Positions 8,887-18,114 are shown, counted from the stretch's first letter. The stretch is DNA of 64,000 bases from Mycobacterium senriense (GCF_019668465.1 NZ_AP024828.1:5580001-5644000), one strand, 5' to 3'. Notes: generated by a model from the sequence alone, not told the origin. A program made the numbers and translations.

Positions 8887-9537
8887 ATGACCCGTCAGAG
8901 CAGCGCGGCCGGCGTCGCGGGCCGGCGCCCGAATCGGCGGGGCAATGCGACACGCGAAAGCATGCTCGAGGCGGCGTTGCGCTCGCTGGCCTCCGGCGAG
9001 CCGGGCTCGGTATCGGCCAACCGCATCGCCAAGGACATCGGTGCCACGTGGGGCGCGGTGCAGTACCAGTTTGGTGACACCGACGGATTCTGGGCAGCGG
9101 TGCTGCACCGCACCGCCGAGCGGCGCGCAGCGACGTTCTCCACGCTGTCGACGCCCATCTCGCCGGACGCGCCGCTGCGCGAGCGGGTCGGCGCGATCAT
9201 CGAAACCCTCTACCGCGGCCTGGCGTCCCCGGACTCGCGGGCGATCGAAAACCTGCGGGCCGCGCTGCCGCGCGATCCCGACGAGCTCGAGCGGCTCTAC
9301 CCGCGCACCGCGGCCGAGCTGTTCTCCTGGGGCAAAAGCTGGCTGGAGACCTGCCAGCACGCGTTCGCCGGTCTGGCCGTCGATCCGGACCGGGTCCGCG
9401 AGGTCGCGGCCCTGATCCCCGGCGCGATGCGCGGCCTAGTGTCGGAGCGACAGCTGGGTTCCTACGCCGACCTGGACATGGCGCGCCGCGGCCTGACCAA
9501 CGCTCTGGCCGCCTACCTCGAGCAGTCCCGGCCGTAA
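8887..9537 (+). CDS. TetR-family transcriptional regulator
   Basis: 216 residues. An N-terminal helix-turn-helix region (RESMLEAALRSLASGEPGSVSANRIAKDIGATWGAVQYQFGDTDGFW, about residues 23-70) matches the TetR DNA-binding domain, including the YxxF-type end of the recognition helix; the rest is a helical ligand/dimer domain. It is divergent from the Rieske/dehydrogenase pair and is probably its local regulator. Its stop shares one base with the start of the GNAT gene, so the two are co-translated. Confidence 0.88.
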   Translation: MTRQSSAAGVAGRRPNRRGNATRESMLEAALRSLASGEPGSVSANRIAKDIGATWGAVQYQFGDTDGFWAAVLHRTAERRAATFSTLSTPISPDAPLRERVGAIIETLYRGLASPDSRAIENLRAALPRDPDELERLYPRTAAELFSWGKSWLETCQHAFAGLAVDPDRVREVAALIPGAMRGLVSERQLGSYADLDMARRGLTNALAAYLEQSRP

Positions 9538-10043
9538 TGGCCGACATCACGATCCGCGAAGCCACGCCAAGCGATTTCGCCGATGTGGCCGCGATGCACT
9601 ATCCGGTCTGGCGGCAGTCCTGGTCCGGCGTGCTGCCGGATGCGGTACTCGACACGCTCACGTCGCCGAAGCGCTGGGCCGTGCTGCGGTATCCTCGCGA
9701 CCTCAGCCGGCCCGGCTGGCGGATGTGGGTCGCCGAGGCAGGCGGGCAGCTGCTCGGCATGACGATGTTCGGGCCGGACCCCGACGACCCCGAGCGACTC
9801 GAACTCGATGCGCTCTACATCTCGCGGGCGAGCCAGCGGCATGGCGTCGGCGGCCTGCTTCTCGCGAAGGCCCTGAACTCCGACCCGCGCGGTGACGTCG
9901 TGTTGTGGTGCGCGCAGGCCAATAGCGTGGCGCGAAGCTTCTACGAGAAGAACGACTTTCACCCCGACGGTCGCACCCTCGACTGGGAGCCGGTGCCGGG
10001 CGTGAAGGTGCCCCACCTGGGCTATCGCCTCAGGCGTCGATGA
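9537..10043 (+). CDS. GNAT-family N-acetyltransferase (Rv2775-like)
   Basis: 168 residues with the GNAT fold: N-terminal ITIREATPSDFADVAAMH, acetyl-CoA loop near residues 95-106 (ISRASQRHGVGGLLL; Q/R-x2-G-x-G/A) and C-terminal SVARSFYEKNDFHPDGR, the usual last strand/helix. The acceptor is unknown. It overlaps the TetR gene by one base and converges on the ferredoxin reductase with a 14-base overlap. H37Rv has a similar acetyltransferase (Rv2775) next to the Rv2776c oxidoreductase, which supports orthology. Confidence 0.85.
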   Translation: MADITIREATPSDFADVAAMHYPVWRQSWSGVLPDAVLDTLTSPKRWAVLRYPRDLSRPGWRMWVAEAGGQLLGMTMFGPDPDDPERLELDALYISRASQRHGVGGLLLAKALNSDPRGDVVLWCAQANSVARSFYEKNDFHPDGRTLDWEPVPGVKVPHLGYRLRRR

Positions 10044-11118
10044 CGACTCGCTCGCCGTCGGCGCGCGAGACACACACCAGCATGCCGTCCTGGGTATCTT
10101 TCGAGCCCGGCGCGGCGCGGCCGCGGTGATCCACCTGTCCGGCAAGCACTTTGACCCTGCACGTTCCGCAGAATCCCTGCCGGCACGAGTACGGCGTGGT
10201 CGGGTCCCGGTCGAGCATGACCTCGAGTGCGGTCCGATTCGCCGGCACCGCGAGCACCTGCCGTGATCGCGCGAGCTCCAACTCGAACGGCGCACCGTCG
10301 ACGACGGGCGCCGGGCTGAACCGTTCGTAATGCAGTGGCGCACCGGAATGCTCGTTGCGGGCGATGCGGACGGCCTCCAGCATCGAGCTCGGCCCGCATA
10401 CGTAGACGGCGGTCGACGGTCCCGCTCCGTCCAGGAGTTCCGTCACGGTGGCGAAGCGGCCTCGCTCGTCGTCGGCCCATACCGTCACCCGGTCCGGACC
10501 CAGCGACACGACCTCGTCGAGTAGCGGCATGTATTCGCGGCTGCGCCCCGTATAGATTGCACGCCAATCGATTCCGCGCTGCGCGGCTACCTGGATCATC
10601 GGCAGGATGGGTGTCACCCCGATGCCGCCGATGACGAACAGCACCTCGCGCTCGGCGGTGCCGAGGTAGAACGCGTTGCGTGGACCTTCCAACTGGAGCG
10701 TGTCGCCCACCGCGAACGTCTCATGCATTTCGATGGATCCGCCTCCGCCGTCGGCGATCCGGCGAACGGCGATGCGGTAGTCGGTGCGCCGCCCGGGCGC
10801 ACCGCACAGCGAATACTGCCGGCGCCGGCCCGAGGGCAACAGGACATCGATGTGGCCGCCGGGCGTCCAGGACGGAAGCAACCCGCCGTCGGGGTCGGCC
10901 AGGGTCAGCGCGACGACGTCCGGGGCGACGAGCTCACGATTGGTCACCACCGCGGTCAGCTTGCGCTGCACCGGCTTCACCCGCGCCGGTGACCATCGTG
11001 ACACCGTGGCGAAGCCCTCGAACACCGCCCGAACGCCCCACAGCAGCGACCCGAAGCGGTCGTGGTCGCGCCGTCCGTACAGGTCGGCGGGTCTGCTGGC
11101 CCAAATGCTCTCCGGCAC
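10030..11118 (-). CDS. PDR/VanB-type ferredoxin reductase with C-terminal [2Fe-2S] domain (Rv2776c-like)
   Basis: 362 residues. Domains in order: flavin-binding barrel with RQYSL at 100-104, NAD(P)-binding domain with GGIGVTP at 164-170 and CGP at 241-243, then a plant-type ferredoxin domain with ligands C312, C317, C320 and C349. RxYSL is the pattern of phthalate dioxygenase reductase/VanB proteins. It would pass electrons from NAD(P)H through flavin and [2Fe-2S] to an oxygenase; the Rieske protein at 7758-8765 or the di-iron-like protein at 12888-13799 are candidate partners. The first ~45 residues precede the barrel and the true start may be internal. Confidence 0.9.
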   Translation of the reverse strand: MPESIWASRPADLYGRRDHDRFGSLLWGVRAVFEGFATVSRWSPARVKPVQRKLTAVVTNRELVAPDVVALTLADPDGGLLPSWTPGGHIDVLLPSGRRRQYSLCGAPGRRTDYRIAVRRIADGGGGSIEMHETFAVGDTLQLEGPRNAFYLGTAEREVLFVIGGIGVTPILPMIQVAAQRGIDWRAIYTGRSREYMPLLDEVVSLGPDRVTVWADDERGRFATVTELLDGAGPSTAVYVCGPSSMLEAVRIARNEHSGAPLHYERFSPAPVVDGAPFELELARSRQVLAVPANRTALEVMLDRDPTTPYSCRQGFCGTCRVKVLAGQVDHRGRAAPGSKDTQDGMLVCVSRADGERVVIDA

Positions 11119-11130
11119 CGAATCCGCCTC

Positions 11131-12888
11131 CTACTTCTGACGAATGTCCAGGCGCGCGAACAGCCGGACCATCCCCGGGCTGATGCGCCGCATTGCATAG
11201 CCGATCCGCGACTCCGCGGCGATCGGCAACACGGCCGGACCGGTCTTGACGGCCTTGACGATCGCCTTGGCGGTGGCTTCGGGGGTGAAGTTGCGGCGCC
11301 GGTAGGCGGCGTCGGCCTTGCCCCGCGCCCGCTCCTGCTGATCCGCGCTCATCCCGGCGTAGATTGTGTTCTTCGCGATGTTGGTGTTGACGAATCCCGG
11401 GCACACCGCCGTCACGCCGATGCCCTCGTCGGCGAAGTCGGCCCGCAGCGATTCGCTGAGCGCCAGCACGGCCGCCTTGGTGGTGCTGTAGGCGACCATG
11501 GACTTCGACGGCAGGAACGCCGACGCCGACGCCACGTTGATGATCGTTCCGCCCTCGCCGCGCTCGACCATCTGCGCCCCGAACGCCCGGCTGCCCGAGA
11601 TGACGCCGCCGACGTTGACACCCATGATGTCTTCCCAGTTCGCCGAGCTCGTCTCCAGGAACCGGCCCGCCATCCCGATGCCGGCGTTGTTCACCAGGAT
11701 GTCGACCACGCCGTGCTCGTCGCGCACCTGCGCCGCAAGCTCGTTCATGGCGGCCTCGTCGCTCACGTCGACCTGGTAGGCCGCGGCCTCGGCGCACGCG
11801 GCGCGCACTGCGTCGGCGGTGTCGTTGGCGGCGGCCAGGTCACGATCGACAAGCACGACCTTGCGGGCGCCGTGCCGGGCCAGCTCCACCGCGGTGGCCC
11901 GGCCGATCCCGGCGCCGGCGCCGGTGACCAGGGCGAGTTTGCCGCGCACCTCGCGGCGCTCGCCGCGCACCTCGGCCGCCCCGGCGGGGGGCACGCCGGC
12001 GACGTTGCGGTCGACCCACTCGGCGGTCAGCCGGGCGATGACGTCGGGACGCGACGTCACCACCCAGTGGCCGCCCTCGATCTCGATCACCCTGCCGCCG
12101 TTCGGAATTGCGCCGGCGAACCGTTGCAGCGCGGGCGTGACGAAGATGTCGCGGCGTGGCACCAGGGTCTGCACCGCGACGGTGGTCTCGGGGAGTTGGC
12201 GTCCCGGCGCCAGCATTGGGGCGGGCATGTTCTGCCGGTACAGGTTGAGCCCGTACACATAGTCGGTGACCGAGCGCAGGGTGTCGTGACGCTGGCTGCG
12301 CGTGCTCGACCGGCCGATGCGCTCAAGCGCCTCGACGACTTTCACACCGACGTGCGAGCGAAACGACAGTTCCGGCACGCCCGGGCACAGAAAGAAGCTG
12401 ATGTAGCCCGACGAGATCAGTTGCCTGATGACCTGCGCCACCGCCCGCGGCGTGCGCGCCGACCGCAGAAACGCACCGGCGTAGTTCAGGTGCGGGCCCG
12501 AGATCGAGGTGAACGACGCGACCTTGTTCATCACCGAGTCGTCGGTGACCGCCGCCCATGCCTGAATCGATCCCCAGTCGTGGGCCAGCAGGTGCACCCG
12601 CCCGACGCCCAGGCTATCGATCACCGCACCGATGTCGGAGACCAGCTGCGCGAAGAGGTACCCGGATCTTTTTGCGGGACGGGTGGATTCACCGGCGCCG
12701 CGCACGTCGTACGCGACGACGTTGTAGGGCTTGCCGGTCAGCTCGTCGGCCAGGCCGTCCCAGACGTGGTGATTATCCGGAAAGCCGTGAATTGCCAAGA
12801 TGGTTGGGCGCGCCGGGTCGATGTCGGTGTACCGGTGCACGGCCAGCGTGACGCCGTCGCTGGCGGTGATGGTTGAAGTGACGGTCAT
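11131..12888 (-). CDS. ephD: EphD-type fusion: alpha/beta hydrolase (epoxide hydrolase) + short-chain dehydrogenase
   Basis: 585 residues from the ATG at 12888. Residues 1-300 form an alpha/beta hydrolase of the epoxide-hydrolase type: oxyanion HGFP at 34-37, nucleophile D104 in AHDWGS and catalytic H274 in EGGHW. Residues 315-585 form a short-chain dehydrogenase: TGAGAGIG (322-329), NNAG (400-403), Y467-x3-K471. This domain order and length match mycobacterial EphD (592 residues in H37Rv, Rv2214c), linked to mycolate metabolism. Here it lies between homologues of Rv2776c and Rv2777c, a different locus, so it may be a paralogue. Start shares one base with the upstream stop (TGATG). Confidence 0.88.
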   Translation of the reverse strand: MTVTSTITASDGVTLAVHRYTDIDPARPTILAIHGFPDNHHVWDGLADELTGKPYNVVAYDVRGAGESTRPAKRSGYLFAQLVSDIGAVIDSLGVGRVHLLAHDWGSIQAWAAVTDDSVMNKVASFTSISGPHLNYAGAFLRSARTPRAVAQVIRQLISSGYISFFLCPGVPELSFRSHVGVKVVEALERIGRSSTRSQRHDTLRSVTDYVYGLNLYRQNMPAPMLAPGRQLPETTVAVQTLVPRRDIFVTPALQRFAGAIPNGGRVIEIEGGHWVVTSRPDVIARLTAEWVDRNVAGVPPAGAAEVRGERREVRGKLALVTGAGAGIGRATAVELARHGARKVVLVDRDLAAANDTADAVRAACAEAAAYQVDVSDEAAMNELAAQVRDEHGVVDILVNNAGIGMAGRFLETSSANWEDIMGVNVGGVISGSRAFGAQMVERGEGGTIINVASASAFLPSKSMVAYSTTKAAVLALSESLRADFADEGIGVTAVCPGFVNTNIAKNTIYAGMSADQQERARGKADAAYRRRNFTPEATAKAIVKAVKTGPAVLPIAAESRIGYAMRRISPGMVRLFARLDIRQK

Positions 12889-13799
12889 CAGTGCGAGGCG
12901 CGCGCGGCGGGTGAGATGGCCAGGTAGTCGACGGCTCGTTCCAGTCCACCGAGCTGCGAGGGGTGAAAGCCCGGCCGGTAGTAGTTGCCGATCGCCCGGA
13001 TGAAGCGCAGCGGCCCGGGCACCAGGCCGCGGCGCGCGGCGGAGAAGTAGTCGCGCCAGCGTGGCTTGGTGCGCGGCGGCAGGTGGGGATCCAACGAGTA
13101 CATGAACCGCACGCCGCGGATCCACAACAGCAGCATGGCGGGCGTCACCACCAGCTGGGCGCGCACCTGCCGCCAGTAGCCGGCCTGCAGATGCTTCATG
13201 GTGTCGAAGGCCACCGCCTTGTGCTCGACCTCTTCGGCGCCGTGCCAGCGCAGCATGTCCAGCATCACCGGATCGGTGCCGATCGTGTCGTGGGCCGGCG
13301 AGTCGAGAATCCACTCCCCGAGAATGGCGGTGTAGTGCTCGATCGCGGAGACGATCGAAACCTGCTCGAGAAGCCAGCCCTGCTGGCGACGCCGGCTCCA
13401 ATCGGGCCGGGGCCCGAGCAGCTTGTCGAACAGCCACTTGATCTGGCCGGTGTAGGGGGTCAGGTCGATGTCGCGGGCGGCGAAGTGCGCGAGCACGTTC
13501 GCGTGTGCCTGCGAATGCACGGCCTCCTGGCCGATGAAGCCCTGGACGTCCAGGCGCAGCTGGTCGTCCTTGATCAGCGGCAGGGTTTGCTTGAACACCT
13601 CGACGAAGAACTCTTCCCCGGCGGGCAGCAGCAGGTGCAGCACGTTGAGGACGTGGGTGGCAAACGGCTCACCGGGCACGTAGTGGAACGGCAGCCGCGT
13701 CCAGTCGAAGTCCACATCGCGGGCCTCGAGCACCAGTCGCTCGTGGTCCAGCGAGGCGTCGTGTGGACCCGCTGCCTGGTTGTCGACGGTCAGCATCAT
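12888..13799 (-). CDS. Predicted metal-dependent hydrolase, ferritin-like (Rv2777c-like)
   Basis: 303 residues rich in helices with Glu/His pairs typical of the predicted metal-dependent hydrolase family (PF10118): EEFF near residues 62-65, QEAVHSQAH near 91-99, IEHY near 153-156 and EEVEHKAVAFD near 190-200. These E...EH...EH ligands suggest a di-iron carboxylate centre; the reaction is unknown. It matches H37Rv Rv2777c in position. It is the first gene of a leftward unit with the EphD fusion and the ferredoxin reductase, which could deliver electrons to it (inference). Confidence 0.8.
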   Translation of the reverse strand: MMLTVDNQAAGPHDASLDHERLVLEARDVDFDWTRLPFHYVPGEPFATHVLNVLHLLLPAGEEFFVEVFKQTLPLIKDDQLRLDVQGFIGQEAVHSQAHANVLAHFAARDIDLTPYTGQIKWLFDKLLGPRPDWSRRRQQGWLLEQVSIVSAIEHYTAILGEWILDSPAHDTIGTDPVMLDMLRWHGAEEVEHKAVAFDTMKHLQAGYWRQVRAQLVVTPAMLLLWIRGVRFMYSLDPHLPPRTKPRWRDYFSAARRGLVPGPLRFIRAIGNYYRPGFHPSQLGGLERAVDYLAISPAARASH

Positions 13800-13859
13800 G
13801 CCCCCTACCTCTGCATTCAGCCCTCGATCAAGGTTTCGGGCTGGTCGTCGCGCGTCCCA

Positions 13860-13888
13860 AGTATAGGTACGTCGGCCAGATATGCGAA
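13860..13888 (-). promoter_or_regulatory. Candidate sigma-70 promoter for the metal-hydrolase/ephD unit
   Basis: On the minus strand, TTCGCA (13888-13883), a 17-base spacer and TATACT (13865-13860) give a good SigA-type promoter in the 121-base gap, about 60 bases upstream of the gene starting at 13799. This suggests the unit is not only read through from the monooxygenase gene. Confidence 0.5.
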
Positions 13889-13920
13889 ACCGCCGGTACC
13901 GGGTTCTTCCGCGATTGCCG

Positions 13921-15384
13921 TCAGCCGGCGGTGACGTGCCGGCGCAGGTCGTACTGGCCGGGGTCAGGGTTCGCCAGCATCCGGCGGTGTTCGGCCGGCG
14001 TGAGGGGCCACACCTCCGGCACGCCGTCCTTGTTGAGGTACCAGCTGTTACAGCCGGTGGTCCACACGGTGTCCGGCATCGCGGCGCGCAGCTTCGCGTT
14101 GAACCGCTCGGTCGCCGCGGCCGTCGGCTCGATCGTGTCGAACTCGTGGCGGCGCCAGCGCTCGATCCAGCCCACGATGTGGTCGGCCTGCGATTCCGCC
14201 ACCGTCGTCAGCGCCAGGTTCCCCACCGGGCTGTGCGGCCCCAGCATCATGAAGAAATTGGGGAAGCCGGACAGCGCGACGGTTTGGTAGGCGCGCGGTC
14301 CGTCACGCCAGACGTCGTTGGCGCAGATGCCGTCGCGGCCGATCAGCTCCATCGGCCGGAAGAACGCGTGCGTGTCGAATCCGGTCGCGAGCACGATGAT
14401 GTCCATGTCGTGCAGGACGCCGTCGGCCGTGACGATGCCGCGCCGTTCCACATGGTCGATGCTCGCGGTCACCAGGTCGACGTCGTCGCGCTGCATCGCC
14501 CGGTAAAAACCGTTCGACATCACCAGGCGTTTGCACGCCGGCGTGTAGTCGGGAGTCAGGGACCGCCGCAACTCGGGTTCGTGGATCTCCCAGAGGCTGG
14601 CCCGGCACAGCGCCGCCATGATCTTGCGGCGCAGGCCCGGCTTGGTCAGGCCGACCGCAAAATAGTCGTATCCGAGGCTGTAGATGCGATACGCCAACCC
14701 GTCCAGCCACGGCAACTTGCGCCGGGTGATCCCGGTGAAGCCGCTGTACCGCGGATTCGCCAGGCGCAGCACCCACTGCGCGGTGCGCTGGAACAGCGCG
14801 ACGTGGCCGGCCACCCCGGCCAGACCGCACACCAGCTGCACGCCCGTCGACCCGTTGCCGACGACGGCGACGCGCCGCCCCCGCACGTCGACGCCGTGAT
14901 CCCAGCGCGCCGAGTGAAAAACGTTGCCCCCGAAGTCATCCAGGCCCGGGATCGACGGCACTCGCGGGTGATGCAGCACGCCGGTGGCCGAGATCAAGAA
15001 GTCGACCGTCGATTCCTCCCCGGCAGCGGTGCGCAGCACCCAGCGGCCGTCCTCGAAGCGCGCATGGGAGATCTCGGTGCCGAAACGAATCCGGTCGCGC
15101 AGCGCGTAGCGGTCGGCGATGTCGCGGAAATAGGCCTGAATTTCGCCGCCGGGCGAGAACAGGTGCGACCAGTCCGGGTTTCGGGCGAAGCTGTACTGAT
15201 AGATGCGCGACGGGATGTCGCAGACCAGCCCGGGATACGTGTTGTCCCGCCAGGTGCCGCCCACCTCGTCGGCCTTCTCGTACACCGTCACATCGCGGAT
15301 ACCGCTGCGCAGCAAGGCAATTGCGACGCACAGCCCCGACATGCCGGCTCCAATGACGGCTACGGCGGGATCGCGTCGCGTCAT
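13921..15384 (-). CDS. Flavin-containing monooxygenase, Baeyer-Villiger type
   Basis: 487 residues from the ATG at 15384. FAD-binding GAGMSG (12-17), NADPH-binding GNGSTG (near 175-181) and the Baeyer-Villiger fingerprint FGGNVFHSARW at 151-161 (F-x-G-x3-H-S/T-x2-W) are all present, as is the ATGFD end of the FAD domain. Related mycobacterial enzymes include EthA and MymA, but I cannot tell which is closest. It converts ketones to esters or oxidises heteroatoms with O2 and NADPH. It follows the SRPBCC gene by 20 bases on the same strand. Confidence 0.88.
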   Translation of the reverse strand: MTRRDPAVAVIGAGMSGLCVAIALLRSGIRDVTVYEKADEVGGTWRDNTYPGLVCDIPSRIYQYSFARNPDWSHLFSPGGEIQAYFRDIADRYALRDRIRFGTEISHARFEDGRWVLRTAAGEESTVDFLISATGVLHHPRVPSIPGLDDFGGNVFHSARWDHGVDVRGRRVAVVGNGSTGVQLVCGLAGVAGHVALFQRTAQWVLRLANPRYSGFTGITRRKLPWLDGLAYRIYSLGYDYFAVGLTKPGLRRKIMAALCRASLWEIHEPELRRSLTPDYTPACKRLVMSNGFYRAMQRDDVDLVTASIDHVERRGIVTADGVLHDMDIIVLATGFDTHAFFRPMELIGRDGICANDVWRDGPRAYQTVALSGFPNFFMMLGPHSPVGNLALTTVAESQADHIVGWIERWRRHEFDTIEPTAAATERFNAKLRAAMPDTVWTTGCNSWYLNKDGVPEVWPLTPAEHRRMLANPDPGQYDLRRHVTAG

Positions 15385-15404
15385 CGGAACTCCCGGTTCT
15401 TCGG

Positions 15405-15866
15405 CTACTCGGTCTCGGCGCGCTGCTTGAGGCGCTGCAGGGTGAGCCGGATGTGCTCGGTGTTGGCGGTGGCCCGGTCGCTGATGCCGGTGGCTTTGCC
15501 GGCGACCTTGCGGAACCAGCCGGGCCTGCGGTCCCAGGTGCTTTCGGTGACCTCGCACCCGCCGCCGGCCGCGGCGATGTCGTATTGCCAGCGGGCCACC
15601 GGAATCATGGTGTGGCTCACGTCGAACGCGAACCGACGGCCCGGTTCGGCGTCGGTGACCGTGCACTTGGTGCTCCAGCGCCGGCTGCCGCTGCGGTTGT
15701 GGCCGGTGAACACCGCGCCCGGGCTCACCGCGTCGCCCTTTCGCCACTCCATCGCCACCGCCTCCTCGGCCAGTTCTGCCAGCGTGGGCAGGTCGGTGAT
15801 GAGCCGGTACACCACGTCGGGCCGGGCGTCGATCTGCACGGTGGCCTGCACGCACCGGTCGGTCAT
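15405..15866 (-). CDS. SRPBCC (START-like) family protein (Rv2778c-like)
   Basis: 153 residues with the pattern of small START-like domains: VQATVQIDARPDVVYRLITDLPTLAEL at the N-terminus, a beta-sheet core with STKCTVTDAEPGRRFAFDV and a long C-terminal helix. Such proteins bind hydrophobic ligands in a cavity. The ATG at 15866 was chosen since the domain begins at once; longer readings give low-complexity sequence. It heads a unit with the flavin monooxygenase and may bind its substrate (inference). H37Rv Rv2778c occupies the same place. Confidence 0.78.
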   Translation of the reverse strand: MTDRCVQATVQIDARPDVVYRLITDLPTLAELAEEAVAMEWRKGDAVSPGAVFTGHNRSGSRRWSTKCTVTDAEPGRRFAFDVSHTMIPVARWQYDIAAAGGGCEVTESTWDRRPGWFRKVAGKATGISDRATANTEHIRLTLQRLKQRAETE

Positions 15867-15956
15867 CCGCCGATCATAGCCAGCAAACACTGAGCTTTTG
15901 CGGCCCTCGCGAACTTTCTTCACACTTGAAGGCGAACCGGCAATCAAGGGGCGATC

Positions 15957-17072
15957 ATGCGAGTCGGCGTACCGACCGAGACCAAGACCAACGAGTTCCG
16001 GGTTGCCATCACCCCGGCCGGCGTCGCCGAGCTGACCCGCCGCGGCCATGACGTGTTCGTGCAGGCCGGCGCCGGGGAAGGGTCGGCGATCACCGATTCG
16101 GAGTTCAAAGCGGCGGGCGCCCAGCTGGCCGACACCGCCGACCAGGTCTGGGCCGACGCGGACCTGCTGCTCAAGGTCAAAGAACCGATGCCGGCCGAGT
16201 ACAACCTGTTGCGGCGCAACCAGATCCTGTTCACCTATCTGCATCTGGCCGCCTCACGTGCGTGCACCGAGGCGCTGCTGGCGTCCGGAACGACGTCGAT
16301 CGCGTACGAGACGGTCCAGGGCGCCGACGGCACACTGCCGTTGCTAGCCCCGATGAGTGAGGTCGCCGGCCGGCTGTCGGCTCAGGTGGGCGCCTACCAC
16401 CTGATGCGCACCCACGGTGGGCGCGGCGTGTTGATGGGCGGGGTGCCGGGCGTCAAACCCGCCGACGTGGTGGTGGTGGGTGCGGGGACGGCCGGCTACA
16501 ACGCGGCCCGGGTCGCCGGCGGCATGGGGGCCTCGGTCACGGTGCTCGACGTCAACATCACCAAGCTTCGGCTGCTCGACGCGGAGTTCGGCGGCCAGGT
16601 GCGCACCCGCTACTCGTCGGCCTACGACCTGGAGGGCACCGTCAAGCGCGCCGACCTGGTGATCGGCGCGGTGTTGCTGCCGGGCGCGAAGGCGCCCAAC
16701 TTGGTCTCGAATTCCCTTGTCTCGCAGATGAAACCGGGCGCCGTGCTGGTAGACATCTCCATCGATCAGGGCGGTTGCTTCGAGGACTCGCGGCCCACCA
16801 CGCATGACGATCCCACCTTCGCGGTGCACGACACCGTGTTCTACTGCGTGGCGAACATGCCCAGTGCGGTGCCCAAGACGTCGACGGTGGCGCTGACCAA
16901 CGCGACCATGCCGTACGTGCTCGCGCTCGCCGATCGCGGCTGGCAGGCGGCATGCCGCTCGGATCATGCTCTGGCCAAAGGCCTTTCGACCCACGACGGC
17001 GGGCTGCTGTCCGAGCAGGTGGCTACCGACCTCGGCTTGCAGTTCACCGACCCGGCCGCTGTTCTGGGCTGA
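15957..17072 (+). CDS. ald: L-alanine dehydrogenase
   Basis: 371 residues, exactly the length of H37Rv Ald. It interconverts alanine and pyruvate plus ammonia with NAD(H). Substrate and catalytic residues K75 (KVKEP) and H96 (YLHLA) are in place, the NAD loop GAGTAG is at about 174-179, and DISIDQGG carries the conserved Asp near 270. In H37Rv the divergent neighbour is the Lrp/AsnC regulator AldR; here no such gene is present and the SRPBCC gene starts 90 bases upstream. It converges on the nitronate monooxygenase with a 12-base gap. Confidence 0.97.
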   Translation: MRVGVPTETKTNEFRVAITPAGVAELTRRGHDVFVQAGAGEGSAITDSEFKAAGAQLADTADQVWADADLLLKVKEPMPAEYNLLRRNQILFTYLHLAASRACTEALLASGTTSIAYETVQGADGTLPLLAPMSEVAGRLSAQVGAYHLMRTHGGRGVLMGGVPGVKPADVVVVGAGTAGYNAARVAGGMGASVTVLDVNITKLRLLDAEFGGQVRTRYSSAYDLEGTVKRADLVIGAVLLPGAKAPNLVSNSLVSQMKPGAVLVDISIDQGGCFEDSRPTTHDDPTFAVHDTVFYCVANMPSAVPKTSTVALTNATMPYVLALADRGWQAACRSDHALAKGLSTHDGGLLSEQVATDLGLQFTDPAAVLG

Positions 17073-17084
17073 CGGTGCGCGCGG

Positions 17085-18110
17085 CTAACTGGTGGCCGCG
17101 AGATTGGCGATGATGTCGGCCGCGGGGCCGGCGCACGCGTTCTTGAACGACGTCCCGGCCCACAGCGGCATACCGTTGGGATCCTCGATGGCGGCGGCGG
17201 CCTCCCGGATCGGCGAGGTCATCTGGTTGACCTCGGGGTAGCCCAGCGGCGCGACGTGGTCGAGCGTCCGGGTGAAGTCGTTCTCTAGACCCCGCGCGTA
17301 GCGGCCCGAGAACGCCCGCGTCACAACGGTCGTGGCGAACAACGGGTTCTTCAGCGCGACGCGGTGCGCGGAGTTGGTACCCGCCTCGTCGGCCAGCAGC
17401 AGCGCGGTGCCGACCTGGGCCGCCACCGCTCCCCTGCGCAGCGCGGCCCCGACCTCGTCGGCGGTGCCCAACCCGCCCGCCGCGATGATCGGGACGTCAT
17501 GCGCGTTGCGGATGCGGTCGATGAGCTGGTGCAGCGACTCGTTGGCGGGCTCCATGTCCGGCGCGAAGGTGCCGCGGTGCCCGCCGGCGGCGGGCCCCTG
17601 GACCACCAGGCTGTCGGCACCGGCCGCGACGGCGATTCCCGCCTCGTAGGCCGAGGTGACGGTGACCATCACCAACAGGCCCAGCGCGCCCAGCCGCCGG
17701 ATCACATCGGGCGGCGGCACGCCGAAGGTGAAGGACACCAGCTCGGGCCGGACGTCGGCCACCACCTCGAGCTTCCGCTCCCACTCGTCGTCGTCGCCGT
17801 GCTGCGGGTGACCGACCTCGACCTGGTAATGCTCGGCGATTTCCTCGAGTTCGGCCGCGTAATAGTGCAGGGCCACCCAGTCGGCGACGCTGGGTTGGGG
17901 CACAAACAAGTTGACCCCGAGCGGGCCGGTGGTGGCCTTGCGCGCCGCGGCGATGTCGTCGGCGAACTGCTCGGCGCTGCGGTGCCCGCCGGGGACGAAA
18001 CCGAGCCCACCCGCATTGGACACCGCCGCGGCCAACGCGGGAGTCCCGGGCCCTCCGGCCATGGGTGCGCCCACGATGGGCACCATGATGTCCCAGAAGC
18101 CCAGTACCAT
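17085..18110 (-). CDS. Nitronate monooxygenase-family flavoprotein (Rv2781c-like)
   Basis: 341 residues of TIM-barrel, FMN-dependent nitronate monooxygenase type: N-terminal VPIVGAPMAGGPGTPALAAAVSNAGGLGF, the flavin loop VQGPAAGGHRGTF with the conserved His, AAGGLGTADEV and VGTALLL phosphate-binding segments. The family oxidises toxic nitronates such as propionate-3-nitronate; the true substrate is unknown. It follows pepR on the same strand with a 4-base gap, so gpsI-pepR-this gene are likely co-transcribed. Confidence 0.88.
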   Translation of the reverse strand: MVLGFWDIMVPIVGAPMAGGPGTPALAAAVSNAGGLGFVPGGHRSAEQFADDIAAARKATTGPLGVNLFVPQPSVADWVALHYYAAELEEIAEHYQVEVGHPQHGDDDEWERKLEVVADVRPELVSFTFGVPPPDVIRRLGALGLLVMVTVTSAYEAGIAVAAGADSLVVQGPAAGGHRGTFAPDMEPANESLHQLIDRIRNAHDVPIIAAGGLGTADEVGAALRRGAVAAQVGTALLLADEAGTNSAHRVALKNPLFATTVVTRAFSGRYARGLENDFTRTLDHVAPLGYPEVNQMTSPIREAAAAIEDPNGMPLWAGTSFKNACAGPAADIIANLAATS

Positions 18111-18114
18111 TCGG

